Shown: positions 42,701 to 54,270 of the stretch, in pieces
Layout of the letters: the number at the start of each line of letters is the position of its first letter
Numbering within the stretch: the stretch's first letter is position 1
Assembly: GCA_006386115.1 (NCBI GenBank)
Contig: VFIW01000108.1
Span: 1-64,000, forward strand
Reading direction: 5' to 3'
From: Globisporangium splendens
Lineage: Eukaryota; Oomycota; Peronosporomycetes; Pythiales; Pythiaceae
Length of the DNA stretch: 64,000 nucleotides
Notes under the pieces: model-generated
The model's input: only the letters and a program-made list of their open reading frames with translations
Database searches by the model: none
What the model was told of the DNA's origin: nothing
Made by a program: the position numbers and the translations under genes

Positions 42701-42765
42701 ACTGCCAGGGGGAATTGAACCCCCACACGTGGGCGAAGCCCTGTACCCGATCCGTTGGTGGCAGT
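42701..42765 (-). ncRNA. tRNA-like structure with perfect acceptor and T arms
   Basis: On the minus strand ACTGCCA and TGGCAGT form a perfect 7-bp acceptor-like stem. Directly next to the 3' half stands a 5-bp GGGGG/CCCCC stem with a 7-nt loop TTCAATT, which is exact tRNA T-arm geometry and includes the B-box match GGTTCAATTCC. The remaining 34 nt are too few for standard D and anticodon arms; they contain a GGGC-TTC-GCCC hairpin. It is not a normal tRNA and I could not assign an anticodon. Confidence 0.45.
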
Positions 42766-43681
42766 TGGTGTCTTGGTCGGTTGACTTGAGTTCCAGAAGG
42801 AAAAAAGAGAGAGAGAGTGCCTGAGAGGGCAGCCGGCGATCTCTTTCGAAAGAGAGAGACTGACAGCCATTGAGTGAATCTGTTTTATACAGTTGTTTCT
42901 TTGTAAGAGTCATTCTGTACGAATACATTTACAGTAGTAGCCATCTTACGTACGCCGAACCTATCCGTCGGAACCGAGTCATGATGATGATAAAGAATCT
43001 ATTGAACTTAGAGTTTAAGATTACCTGGAGAAGAGAATTGGTGGGTTCTCAGCTATCATATCCTGTCGTAACACAAGCATTCTCACATTCGCGTCCGGGT
43101 TTTTCGTAATTTTCTTGTTTTTCTGGCGTTTGGAGTTTCTTCGTGTGCCATTTTGTAAATGGCTTTGTTCGTTGTTGTACGTTTTGGCTGTGCTTTGTCA
43201 GTCTCACTTGCACTAGTGAACGTCGCGCTTCGATGCTTCGATCACGTCTCGAGTCGCAGAGCCGGTGGGCTCTGTTACTGGGGTCTTGTGCTGCGCGGTA
43301 TGTTGGCCGAAGACAGCGGTGGGTCTAGTGCTGCGCGGTGTGGTGGACCGTCGGAACCGTTTCAGAACCTAGCCACATATCGGATTTTTTTCAGTATGGT
43401 ACTGCAATGTTTCATTGTAAACTGCTCTAAAAATGGGACGAGGATTGAGAAATGAGGACTTTTGTTGAAGGGATCTGTCATATTGAGAGGGAGCTTTCTC
43501 AAAGCAGACTAGAGAAAACAAGTTGAACAGCGAGGTGGTGACGTGATAGTCACACTCCCACACCATCACGTTCTCACCCCAAACTCCCACCGAGTCCCTT
43601 CACAGAATGTTCTCGCAGAGTTCACAGAGGAGAGTGTTACAGATGAAGTCAAGTCAAGTGGGGCGATACGGCTGCTGAATC

Positions 43682-44063
43682 TGTAGGGTTGGTCATTCTA
43701 ACTGAGTTCGGTTAATCGGTTTCTTGTCGGTGTGCGTAGTCGGTTAGTCGGTTCGTTGATGTCTTGGAAGCGTTGTCGTTGTTGTTTGGTAAATGTGAAG
43801 TGAGCTTTATTGATCGTTGTGTTAGAGCTTTCCGTTTTCTTCTCCGTTCGTTTGTCTCCTACGCTCTCAACCACTCATATGCATGACTGGACAGTGTCCT
43901 ACGTCTGGTACTATGTATCTGAATATGCACATACAAAATCCTATACAGTTGGGTCTGAATGCGTGTGATTACGTTGATCACATGGGATTACGTTGGCGTG
44001 CCGACTGATCCTGTTGACGTCTCTTGCTTACGTCGGATCGGTCGGTGCCGCCCGATCCCTACA
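43682..44063 (-). repeat. Element 2 3' LTR
   Basis: 382 bp. It differs from the 5' LTR at about eight positions, five of them in the first 20 bases. Confidence 0.92.
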
Positions 44064-44754
44064 TCCCCACTGAGTTGACTTCGCGTTGGCGATGTTTGAA
44101 GTCTTGCAAAAGATCCTGCCAATGCGAAACGTGCTTGATGTCTCTTTCGCGTTCCCAAGTGCACTCGTGCGCGGGGAGTCCATGCCATTTGACGAGCCAC
44201 TCAGGCTTTCGGTTGAACATCCTTTTCTTCAGTAAACTTTCCACAATGTGGAGCTCTTCACCCGTGTCTTCTTCAAGTACCACCGGCGTGGCTTTCGGAA
44301 TTGGACGATTGCCAAATTTCGATGAATTCGGGACGTAGTGGCTTGACAGCTCGATATTGAAGCTGGGGTGTAGACGCTTGAGATACCGTGGTAATGCTAA
44401 CCTGGCTGCGTTTTCATTGATCATTTATTGGATCTCAAACGGCCCGATCTTCTTGGCTGACAATTTGGCTTGCTTCAAGTTGACTCCTTTCGTGACGTGC
44501 TTCAATGGAATGTTCTTTGTGTCGAGCATCACCAAGCAATCGGCCATGAAGGTGGCCTCTCGTCTCTTGCGATCATAGTATTGCTTCTGACATTCCTGAG
44601 CATCAATTAGGTTTTGACGAGCGAGCTCGATCAATTTCTGACGATCTTGCGCAAATTTCTTGGCGAACTCTGCAAGGGGCACTTCATTGTTGTCTTGGTG
44701 TTGAGCAATAATGTTGCTAACCTTGCGACCCGTGTCGATTTCAAATGGAGACAT
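44059..44754 (-). pseudogene. Element 2 integrase C-terminus and chromodomain
   Basis: 44754-44425 reads the end of the integrase region (VSNIIAQHQDNNEVPLAEFA, a helical segment, then LSAKKIGPFEIQ, the GPF motif) and stops. 44424-44059 carries the chromodomain (EELHIVESLLKKRMFNRKPE, then WLVKWHGLPAHECTWE) and ends within the LTR border. The two frames abut at a stop codon. Confidence 0.8.
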
Positions 44755-44993
44755 CTTTGTGGATGCGTTTACTAATGTTGCATGAGCATACTCAACCGCT
44801 CCAAGATGAGTTGCTCAATCATCGCCATGGTATGAAACCATGCAGCGTAAAGCACCTTCAAGGACAAGGTTTTGCCGTTCCGTTTGTCCATCGGCTTGAG
44901 CTCGATGAGCTGTTGTCATGGACAGTTTCACACCCATCAATGACATCAGCGATTTTCAAAGGTTCGACGCGAACTTAGGGTCTCGGCCGCTGA

Positions 44994-45629
44994 TTATAAA
45001 CTTGGGAGCCCATGGTGACGTACAACCGTCTCAAAGAAGAGTCGTGCTACCTCATCGGCATCTGCCATAATGTGTGTTGGTGCATACTTTGGACGCTTTG
45101 ACAGTTTGTCCACCACTGTCATGATGGCGTCGAAACCCTTTGCTACCAGCTGGTCGACGACGAAATCCGTAGACACCACTTCCCAACATTCGTTTGGAAC
45201 AGGAATAGGCATAATCTTGCCATTCTTCTTTGAGCTGTTAGACTTCCATCTCGCACACGTGCTACAACTCAGAACATATGCCCGCACATCTTTCTCGAGT
45301 GTTGGCCAGTAGTACCATTGCGCCACCTTCAATTGCGTTCTGCGAATGCCCGGATGAGCTGATGCTGACCCATCGTGAAATTCGTGCAAAATATTCGTGA
45401 TCAACTGGACGACATCCGGAACACAAAGCGGTGAGACGGAGTGTTTTGTTCTGACGCAAATCAAACCGTTCTTCTTCTCGTACTTCTCATTACCGCGAAC
45501 GCTCTTCCATGCTGGTGCAAATTCAGGATCCTTTCGGTAGCCAGCTTGGAATCGGGCTTTGGTTGCGTCCGAGAGATGTGCTTGCGAAATCACGAATCGA
45601 TGTGATGGACTTGATCTACAGTTTGGCAC
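44994..45629 (-). pseudogene. Element 2 integrase zinc-binding and core region
   Basis: 211 codons with the H2C2 motif (HEFHDGSASAHPGIRRTQ, then CSTCARWK) and the start of the catalytic core (VVSTDFVVDQL, MTVVDKLSK). Coding ends at 44994; about 240 bp before the next piece contain shifts. Confidence 0.8.
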
Positions 45630-45748
45630 CGTTTCTCTTGTTTAACCCTAATGTTAGAAGTGCCGCCACTCTCTCCCGCAATGTCAAGAGCGTCAAAGAT
45701 TATGGCTTGATCTCGGAGAGGCAGCGTACGTAGTACCGAAGAGTAAAT

Positions 45749-46254
45749 TTAGCGACGTCGAAGTCTCAATGACATGTCGACACACCTTTGATCACAATGA
45801 TGTACAGCAGGGAGCGGTGAATCAGCACTCTCGGAGCTTGGGCTTGGGCAAGGTAAAGCGTCGGCTACGACATTTTTTCTGCCTTTCAAGTGATGTAGAA
45901 CAAAGTCGAACTGCGAAATGAAGGTCAACATTCGGGCCATTTTAGGGACACGTTAGGGTGGTGCAGCATCCAGCGACGTGCTGAATTGCCTGTAAACACG
46001 TCAAACGGACGTCCGTGCAAATAATGGCGTCACTTTTCCAGGGCTGTTCTGATCGCGCATTGCTCCTTCTCATGGGCGGGCCACGATTTCTTGAGTGGCC
46101 CAAACTTCTTCGAGTAGAACGCAATTGGATGATCTTCTCCATGCACCGATTGTGACTGAACACCCTCCATACAAAAACCAAATGCGTCAGTGGTGACTGT
46201 GAACTTCTTGGCGAAGTCCAGTAACATCAGTACAGGAGCTTGTTGCAGGGCCAA
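45749..46254 (-). pseudogene. Element 2 RNase H region
   Basis: Pieces 46254-46030 (VTTDAFGFCMEGVQSQ, HPIAFYSKKFGP) and 45940-45749 (MARMLTFISQFDFVLHHLKG, NVVADALPC) are the two halves of RNase H in different frames, with a stop-filled gap between them. Confidence 0.7.
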
Positions 46255-46365
46255 CTTCAGTGTTTGAAAAGCACTTCGCTGCTCACCTGTCCATTGCTAA
46301 GTCGCGTTCTTTTTAACCAGCATACTTAGTTGTAATGCATGGAGAGCGAAGTCACAAATAGATCG

Positions 46366-47790
46366 TCAATAGTAACCTGCTAGCCCAAGAAAACTCTGAA
46401 GTTCCTTTCTGGACATTGGCTCTGGATATGCTTCAATTGCTGCCGTTTTCCTCTTATCGACGCTGAGCCCATTGCTTGACACTGTATGGCCCAGAAAGTC
46501 GACACTGGCCTTGCCAAAAGAACACTTTGCTCGATGCGCGTATAACTTTTCATGTTCTGAAACTTCAATAACTTGACGCAAGTGCATAACATGCTCTTCT
46601 CGTGTCTTGGAGAAGACGCAAATGTCGTCTGAGTAGACCACTACGAATTCAAACTTGTCAAAGAGGACGCGCATTAATCGCGACCAGATTCCAGGCATGC
46701 CGGCAAGGCCCATTGATGCAACACACCATTGGTACGTCTCCTTGTGTGAGCGAAACGCAGTGTACTGACGGCTTTGCTTTTCAACAAGCATTTGATGATA
46801 GCCCTGCGCAAGGTCGATAATTGTGAAGACTGTGTATCCAGCCATCTCGTCGAACAACTCTTCAATTGATGGCAACGGAATCTTGGTCTGACTGTTGACA
46901 TATCGGTAGTCAATTACCCAACGAATGGGCATGGCGCTATTTCCAGATCGAAGCCATTCCGCGCGTTTGGGAATGAGACCTGTGCCAGGACCTTTCTTTG
47001 GGATGCCGAATATGTTGGAGACCCACGGCGAGTTTGAGACTTCGATCCACCCTTTCTTCAAGTTTTCGTTGATGAAAACATCGAGTGCTTCTTGTTCAGT
47101 CTTCGACAATCGAAACGGCGCACGCGAGCTTGGCATTGATTCTGGCTTCATTTCAACTTGCACTTGGACACGCCGTTCTAGTGGCAAACCCTCGGGGAGA
47201 CGTTCAGGACATACGTGGTAAAACTCCTTCACCAGAGGTTCCAAATACTCAGGAACTTCCTTCATCTCCATCACCGCCGACACTTTCACCATTAAAATCT
47301 CCGCGAATCTGTTGTCATCAAGTCGACGAGTGGCCTTTGTCGACGAATGAAACACACTTTGTCTACGGGCTTCAGTCAAGTGGAGCCCATTTCGCAACCT
47401 ATTACGACCAGCCACGCGTTGTTGCTCCGTTGTGCTACTTGGAACTTCACTCTCTTCGTTGGCTACGGGAGTCGACTGGTGGCCGTCGACCGTGAACTCA
47501 TGAGCCTCCCAATTGACCTTGGGATTGAACTGACGAAACCATGGTAGCCCAAAGACGACATCGTGTTCTGGTGCCAAATCGCTTTCCGTGAACATCACAT
47601 CTTGGAATTTGCCTTCTTTCATTGTCACCGATGCTTTGGCTGTTGGGATGTCCATGAGCGTCGTCAGCGTACCATCAAAACGCTGTAATCGTCCTTGCCT
47701 GATGTGGATAGCCTTGCTTGCAAGGCGGGTCGGATCATGTAAGCAGAAGCACCAAAGTCGAGTAAAATAGTTACTTCTCGATCACCGATC
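46366..47790 (-). pseudogene. Element 2 protease and reverse transcriptase
   Basis: The open frame 47655-46366 (429 codons) contains the protease C-terminal part (VVFGLPWFRQFNP) and most of RT, with YSDDICVFS as the catalytic box and FLGLAGYY at its end. Just upstream, near 47770, the protease active site reads LLDFGASAYMIRP: the usual D-S/T-G has become D-F-G, which should be inactive. A frame change separates it from the main frame. Confidence 0.8.
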
Positions 47791-47987
47791 AATCCCTTTT
47801 TTCGAATAAGCGTATCCGTTTGTACCGTGTTACTGTTGACAGGGATCTCGTCAACTTGGATCTTTCATTCCACCGTGTAAATGGTGTACTTGTCGAATAT
47901 CACTGGAATGTCTTCATCTTCTTCTTGTTCTTGAACCGCATTCACTCGCAGATGAGCTCTTCCAGAACGATTCACGCAGCCTACTCG

Positions 47988-48731
47988 TTATCTCGCGCGG
48001 CACTCCGCCTTTCGATGGTCTTCTTTCTTACAGTAGAAGCATAGGTTCTTCCGCGTGCACTCATCTCTTGTGATTACTTGGACGTTGTCGATTTCCATCG
48101 GCACTGCTTCGTCATAGCTTCGCCTGGCACTCTCGGTTCGTCTCTGATGATACGACTTGCTAACTCCTCGATTTGACCGCTCGACATTGGACGAAACACC
48201 AAAATGCGCACGCTCAAAGTCCAATACCACTGTAACTGCAGCCGCGAGAGTCTCACACCGGCGATACCACACTTCCTTTCTCGTGTTCGGGAGCAGACCT
48301 TGCGTGAATTATACGACCTTGTCGAGCTCACTCATCTCTTCCACTTGCACCATTATATAGCGGAACTTGGTGACATAGTCCGACAATCCTTGGCAACTCT
48401 TCTGATTCAGGGCTCGTAATTGATCTCGCAGTCGGACCTGGAAGTCGGCTGGGACAAATTCTTTCTCTAGCTCTTCAAGAAATTCCTTCACTGTTGAAAT
48501 GTCCGCTTTCTTCACGATGTACCATTGAGCAGCTGCGCCTCGCAGCGGCCCGGCTAGAGCAGCTGGCACACGCTTGCAGAGATGACTACTTCTCCAGTCG
48601 GCATTGTGTGCTTCAAAATACTGTTCATCTTGTTCATAGAAGAGGGCATACGACTCGTCCAGGGCACCTCCGTAGCTTGGAAGCTTGGAACCTTCAGCCT
48701 TGAATGATGATGACGCATTTGCTTCAATCAT
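47988..48731 (-). pseudogene. Element 2 Gag
   Basis: 48731-48309 reads a capsid-type Gag (KLPSYGGALDESYALFYEQD, RVPAALAGPLRGAAAQW, FLEELEKEF). After a frame change 48272-47988 reads a basic segment and a CCHC-like knuckle (CTRKNLCFYCKKEDHRKAEC). Confidence 0.8.
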
Positions 48732-48878
48732 TTGCTACATCATCAACTGCTTTTGACGCATCAGCTCCACCACGTGCATCATCACTTCTGCGGTCGAGGG
48801 CTCGGGCAGCGGTAGTCCTCCAATTGGGCCTGACATGCTTTTGATCAGGACAGAAACGACAGATTGCAAAAAAAACCG

Positions 48879-49196
48879 TTAATTATGAATTTTTGTTTTT
48901 TTAAAGCTGTTGCAAGTGCGGACCAATTCTACGTTAAGCAAATGACGGGCTTCACGCAACTTGGATTCGATTTCGTCGTAGAGAGCTGAGATGGCTTTGG
49001 CTTCGGCTGGCATTGGGACGTTCTTTGGAGCTTCTCTTCGAAGAACGTCAAGTGTGCGCAAATCCCGTTGAAGGCGCTGGTCAATGTCGTTGCGCGCCTA
49101 GTGAGAGGCGTCGGGGTTGAAGAGATAAAAGCCTTCGTAGGGGTTCACTTGTTCCTCACTTTTCAGCCCAGAATGTTTGCGTTTTTTGTGGCTCAT
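48879..49196 (-). pseudogene. Element 2 leader ORF with one in-frame stop
   Basis: The ATG at 49196 begins MSHKKRKHSGLKSEEQVNPY then EGFYLFNPDASH, a TAG near 49100, and in the same frame NDIDQRLQRDLRTLDVLRRE and an acidic helical end at 48879. It lies between the primer site and gag. It is protein-like, basic and then helical, but I do not recognise it; it may be the N-terminal part of Gag. Confidence 0.5.
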
Positions 49197-49512
49197 CTAC
49201 CTCTCTACTTATGAACACCTACCCCCACTTTCGCCGAAGCTACTATCCCAAAGATGAGTAACCGATGGTCGTGTGAGTGTGATGGGTTCGAGAGAGGAGT
49301 TACAGCGCAAGCGTTCTCTTCCAACACTGAGTCGCAATCAGTCACTAAAGCCACCTGTTCAATCTATCTCCGAAGAGCGTACAGGATTTATGGGAGGACT
49401 CTGAGAGAGGTAGTCAATGAGGGTCGATCGGCCGCGGCCACGAAGGTCAAGGGTCTTGGACGGCACGGCGAGACGAGGAGACGAGGTTTTGGGATCAACA
49501 AGTGCTACCAAA
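49197..49512. other. Element 2 untranslated leader
   Basis: Holds the primer-binding site TGGTAGCACTTGTTG (minus strand, 49510-49496). No coding frame is supported. Confidence 0.5.
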
Positions 49513-49894
49513 TGTAGGGTCCGCCCTACTAACTGAGTTCGGTTAATCGGTTTCTTGTCGGTGTGCGTAGTCGGTTAGTCGGTTCGTTGATGTCTTGGAA
49601 GCGTTGTCGTTGTTGTTTGGTAAATGTGAAGTGAGCTTTATTGATCGTTGTGTTAGAGCTTTCCGTTTTCTTCTCCATTCGTTTGTCTCCTACGCTCTCA
49701 ACCACTCATATGCATGACTGGACAGTGTCCTACGTCTGGTACTATGTATCTGAATATGCACATACAAAATCCTATACAGTTGGGTCTGAATGCGTGTGAT
49801 CACGTTGATCACATGGGATTACGTTGGCGTGCCGACTGATCCTGTTGACGTCTCTTGTTTACGTCGGATCGGTCGGTGCCGCCCGATCCCTACA
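49513..49894 (-). repeat. Element 2 5' LTR
   Basis: 382 bp, TGTAGGGTCC to GATCCCTACA. Confidence 0.92.
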
Positions 49895-52750
49895 GTGATC
49901 GTCGTTTCTTCTTTGTCGTCGTAACCTTCTTCGTTGGAATCTCGTGCAGAATCGCATCAACTTTTTCCGCTCGTAATTGCTGGGCATCCAGTTGAAAGGT
50001 TCGCATTGGTAGTCGCTTGAGGGGTACCAATGCTACAATTCTGGGTAACTTCCGCCTCCTTCGGACTTGCTTCAGACCCAGTTGACGGTATGCGCGGTGC
50101 CTCTATGTGCTTTGTGAACGCACCATCCACTGAGTTGAATATGAGGTCAGAAATAGTGTTCAGGCTGCCAATTGGAACACTTTCATCATAGTCAAATCGG
50201 GGCGATGACTTGCACTTTTCACTTGGGATTGCAATTGGCGATGAGCTTTCACGATACGTGCCCGTAGCCTCGTAGACTCTTGCGCTCGCTGCACTGTGAA
50301 TTTTCCTCCTGTTGATGTAGGAAAACGTGGCTGATTGGGAAGCCGTGCTGCATCCACTCGCTAGACTGATACTAGCAGTTCGTGGTCGTCCAGAAGAAGG
50401 TGGCCGTGGATTCACATCCCAGATCCTTGTTCTCATCTGGGACTTCGTTCATGTTTGATTCTCGTCCAGTCGCATTCGTTCAGTTGCTCCGATTTAGTGA
50501 ATCCGGTTGGTCCTCGTAGAAGGCTTCGAAGAAAAAACCATGAAGAGAGAAGACGTAGAAATAATACAGACCAGCAGCAGACTGCGTCACTGGACTTTCG
50601 GAGTCTTCCACCCCCGATTCATCAGCATTGGAATCGTCAAATGACCAATCTGAATCGTCAATGGTGATCGACTTGGATTCATTACCTCCGCTGCGATAGT
50701 TATTTCATTCGTTGTAAGCATATTTTGACAACAAGAATACAACTTGAAAAAGTGGCTTGGCGTACCTTAACGTCGTGTACCATTGCTTTGGCAAAGTCCC
50801 ATTGAGCTTTTGGACGCGAACGCTTGCTTTGGGGTGGATCTCTTCTGGTTGTTTGACAACAAAGACGAACGAATGGGCTGTTGCCGATTCAGTATCGCCA
50901 CCGCCAGCAAGCCCGTTCGTTGGTGCTGTCGATACTGACGGTGTTGTCAGTGCCACAATGACTGCAGCAGCCCCTGCTCCACCTCCAGACGCCGTATTCT
51001 GAATCAGAGACGTCTTTAGTGTCACGACAAACGCATTGGCACGCTCTCGATGGTCGATGGTGAACAATCGGGTGCTCTGACGGTCGATTCGGCCGTACAA
51101 ACTGTTGTCAGCACCATATTGTAGTGGGAACGGCTCTTGAATAGTAGAAAAAAGCGTCAAAATCGGTGGAGCTACTGGTATCGAAACTTGAGCACTTGCT
51201 TCGTCCTCTGTCAAGTTCTGGTTTGGGCGGCAAAGTTCTTGCTCATGACTGTCGATCAAACGTAAACAAGCGTACAAAGTCAGCGTTCGTCGGCTAATCA
51301 AGTGATTTGGAATCAATAAAAGCGATGGTCGATCTCCCAGGTCACGAAATGTCCACAAAAACTGCTTCTCGAGCTCCATAAAGTGCGATTTGAGAGCGAT
51401 CGTCTTTCTTCGGACACTTGTGCGACTGTCGCGTTCTCGGATAAGAAGCTTTGCGCTGGTTGAGAGCTGCAGTTCCGCTGGCCTTTCACAAACACAAAAA
51501 GCAACGTATCATTAGGAGGCCAATGAAGTGACACAGCAAATCAAAAACATCGCCTACTTTTCGTTTCCCAGTAAAATCATAAGGACCATTGGTGCACCGA
51601 AAGCTTTGCCTTCAAATTCATCAATAAGAGACGGTCAGTCAGTCCATCAGATACCGGCAGCAACCAGCAAGACAGGATTCACTTTCAACTCGTAGTACTG
51701 AGGTTTGAGTCGAAGCTGACACGGAGTCAGTCTTTCCAGTGGAATTTGTCGCCAAGAGACTTCTTGATACTCATTGACTGGGATTTCACTTTCTTTCTCC
51801 GTAAACAGTGAAGTGGTTTGCGTCGAAGTTCGATACACAGGAAGCGAGCACTGAAGGCGCTTTGTCATAAGCTGGAGAAACTCGAGACAGCCTTCGACCG
51901 AACCGTTCTGATTGAAATGCAATGCGTTAGCTCAATACGTCGCGCCAAGTCAGATATCATTTGATTTAACCCAAAGCACACCGTTACCGTGCACGAAGTC
52001 GCAAGATCAATTAATGAAATCACAAAGCCTTCAAAGCTGAGGCCGTAACTTCCGTACGCGTCAAATTCGCAATCTTTTCTCCAGTCTCTACCGGCTTGCT
52101 CTTGCGCTTCAAACTCAGGAATACCAGGAAACAACCACAGCATTATATGGAAGGTAAACGAGTAGTACTTAGACTGCTCCAGCTCTTTCCATTCAGGGAC
52201 CTGTACAACTCAACTGATCAGTTAGTCAGGCAAAAACAAACGCATCAAGCATATGTTTTGAAGGCGCACGTACACTTTTTCGGTCGTACTCTTGAGCACT
52301 TGAGTTCCCCAATCCTCCAGAATGAACCAGCGGCCAGCAAATATCCGAAATGAACCGCTTGATTTGCGGATCAAAGTACGCTTTGATCGCTTTTTCAAGC
52401 ACTTTTCTGTCGTTGTCGTCGTCCCCATCGCTAGCACCCGCATCAACTTTGTCGCCAGGCGTCTCAGTATGCTCTATTCGTCCAGCTATGGGGTCTTTTG
52501 GTGTCGCAGTCGCGAAGCTGTCTTGATCTTCGTACTCGACAACAGCAGATGCGCCGGCATTCTCAGTTCCAGCTTCATGCAAAAACCGCAATCGTGGCTG
52601 GTATTTCGATCGCAGAAGCTCGTATCCCTGGCGCGTTCGAATGCTTTCCCTGCCTCTCTCCACTCTTCTTAGCAGAACGGCATTGTAGCAGTCCTGTAGA
52701 TATTCCACTTCCAGCTCGACATGCTGCTCTGCATCCTTCTCCTCAGCCAT
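49890..52750 (-). CDS. Unidentified multi-exon host protein, 3' end at the element 2 LTR
   Basis: Supported exons: 52750-52274, 52200-51988, 51907-51655, 51609-51558, 51482-50766, 50690 to an unresolved donor, 50360-50181 and 50102-49895, with matching phases except across the unresolved 50690-50360 join. The introns are 45-93 bp where defined. The N-terminal part is charged and helical (ELEVEYLQDCYNAVLLRRVE) and is followed by GLSFEGFVISLIDLATSC. The long fifth exon is polar with a Gly/Ala-rich loop and beta-like segments. The last exons are very basic (KQVRRRRKLPRIVALVPLKR, KKVTTTKKKRRS). The final codons run into the LTR, which supplies Leu and a TAG stop. I recognise no domain. The protein has probably lost its original C-terminus. 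Confidence 0.55.
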
Positions 52751-52889
52751 TGTCCAGAGTTGAGGTCGCAGCCGCTATTGGCAGCGGCCAAACGACACGA
52801 ATTCTGGCTTCCGAAATTAGATTCCCAAGCCAGTGCACGGCATAAATTGAAGGTCGGACTCTGCCCGATGAGTGTGATGCAATGGAACG

Positions 52890-53280
52890 TCTGCAAGTGC
52901 CTCGGTGTCGTTTCGTGAAGCACGTGGTTTCAATGGGTGCTGATCCAGGATGGACTGATGCCATACGTCAAAAAAAGCTTCACGAAAAAGCGGTGTGCAG
53001 CACTTGTTACAACAACCCTTTTACTGAGTTGAACGCCGGTAGTTCTCCACATCTTCGACGGCGACATTAGTGATGCACTGGTTGACAGCATCATTGGCAC
53101 ATCAAGATCTCCGTGTCAAACGAGTACACGCTCCGCACGGAATCGATTGCTTTGCACCTATGGGGACAATTCTTTGCTGGAGTGGCCATCTTGTCTACGA
53201 TCTCGCGTATACAAATGAGGATGATCTGCGTTTCATTCGAAACCCAGTCGCACACATGAGTCCGCACGACATGTTTCCAG
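52890..53280 (+). pseudogene. Possible coding relic, unidentified
   Basis: The plus strand reads ADPGWTDAIRQKKLHEKAVC then TCYNNPFTELNAGSS, a stop, DISDALVDSIIG in another frame and, after a further shift, ISVSNEYTLRTESIALHLWG and AGVAILSTISRIQMR to a TGA. The texture is protein-like and the pieces could be exons of one small gene, but I could not find splice sites that join them. Confidence 0.25.
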
Positions 53281-53613
53281 GGTAGATGGCAACCATTGTG
53301 TCAGCACTTGTCCGTTTTACAAGCATAAGCAGGCTGGCAGGTTCGCTACTGAAGAATAAGGTCCTGTCTTACCTGTGAGGTTGTAGCCTTCCTTTGCGTT
53401 TCATCCTACAATATCACCTGTCAGACGAGTAGTACGAGTCCAGACAACAAATAAACACGCACACACTCAAGTCGCGGAAACTCGTCTCATTGTTTTCTTT
53501 ATGCCGTTTTCGTCATGTGCTAGGATGAAAAAAAAGTGGGAGGAGTCTGCGCTTTGCATGCATCGTCTTCATCACAGCGTTTTGTAATGTGCTTTGCCTT
53601 CTTTCTTGTCTTT
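53281..53613. other. Intergenic, no gene seen
   Basis: No coding frame or repeat is supported. Confidence 0.4.
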
Positions 53614-54270
53614 TTACAACGCCGACGAGAGCGGCGGAGTGTTTGGTTCCACTTCAATGATGGCTTCGATTTCCACCGCGACGTTCACAGGCAACGCGTT
53701 CGTTCCAACAGCGGAGCGCGCGTGCTTACCCTTGGCGCCAAAGATCTCCGCGAGCGCATCGGACGCGCCGTTGATGACCGCAGGCTGACCCGCGAAGCCG
53801 TCCACGCAGTTCACGAACCCCGTGAGCTTGACAATGCGCTTGATGTGGTCAAGGTCTCCCAACTCCTCTATCAAACGCCAAATAATCATATATGTATCTG
53901 TCAGCTTCATGCATCCACAATGCGCGACACAACAAATGGCTCACGTACTCTTGAGGGTGGCGAGGAGGCTGAACACGACGCGGCGCGCCGCCGCGTAGCC
54001 TTCTTCTGGCGTCAGGTCCTTGCCCACCTTGCCGGTGATCAATTCGCCCGTCGCGGCCTGGGACACGTGGCCAGCTACAACACTCAACAACATTGGGAGA
54101 GTGTCAACTTCGTGCATAGACACATTCATTCCATAAGATGCAAAATAATGAAGCGCACCGGTGAAGATGAGGTCCCCCGTGCGCACGACATTGACGTAGT
54201 TGCCCGCGGGACTCGTGGGTGCCGGCAGCGCGTAGCCGAGCTCAGCGAGGCGGTCGTCGATCTTTCCCAT
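53614..54270 (-). CDS. RidA/YjgF/UK114-family protein
   Basis: Three exons, 54270-54159, 54074-53949 and 53867-53614, with phases 1 and 1 and introns of 84 and 81 bp, give 163 residues. Family hallmarks are the N-terminal AGNYVNVVRTGDLIFTAGHV (after splicing), the central VNCVDGFAGQPAVINGASD and the C-terminal RSAVGTNALPVNVAVEIEAI. RidA proteins hydrolyse reactive enamine/imine intermediates released by PLP enzymes and act in the cytosol or mitochondria. The expected Arg of the active site is present in HARSAVG. The length is slightly above the 130-residue norm because of an N-terminal extension and a middle loop (TGKVGKDLTPEEGYAAARR), typical of the longer YjgF subgroup. No targeting peptide is evident. 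Confidence 0.9.

Larger units (their letters stand above)
42207..43681. other. Spacer between the two chromoviruses
   Basis: Contains the two tRNA-like structures listed separately and a GA/purine-rich stretch at about 42800-42865. Open frames are short and not protein-like. I found no continuation of the Crypton relic here. Confidence 0.5.
43682..49894 (-). mobile_element. Element 2: degenerate Ty3/Gypsy chromovirus, minus strand
   Basis: Flanked by two 382-bp LTRs with ends TGTAGGG and CCCTACA. A PPT-like AGTGGGGA follows the interior at 44071-44064 on the minus strand. The primer site TGGTAGCACTTGTTG is at 49510-49496, two bases inside the 5' LTR. Recognisable order: small ORF, gag, protease, RT, RNase H, integrase, chromodomain, broken into at least nine pieces. 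The 5-bp flanks (GAATC left, GTGAT right) do not match. Confidence 0.88.

Noticed and set aside
42701..42765. Functional tRNA gene
   Set aside because: Only 34 nt between the acceptor halves apart from the T arm; no D arm or proper anticodon loop could be folded.
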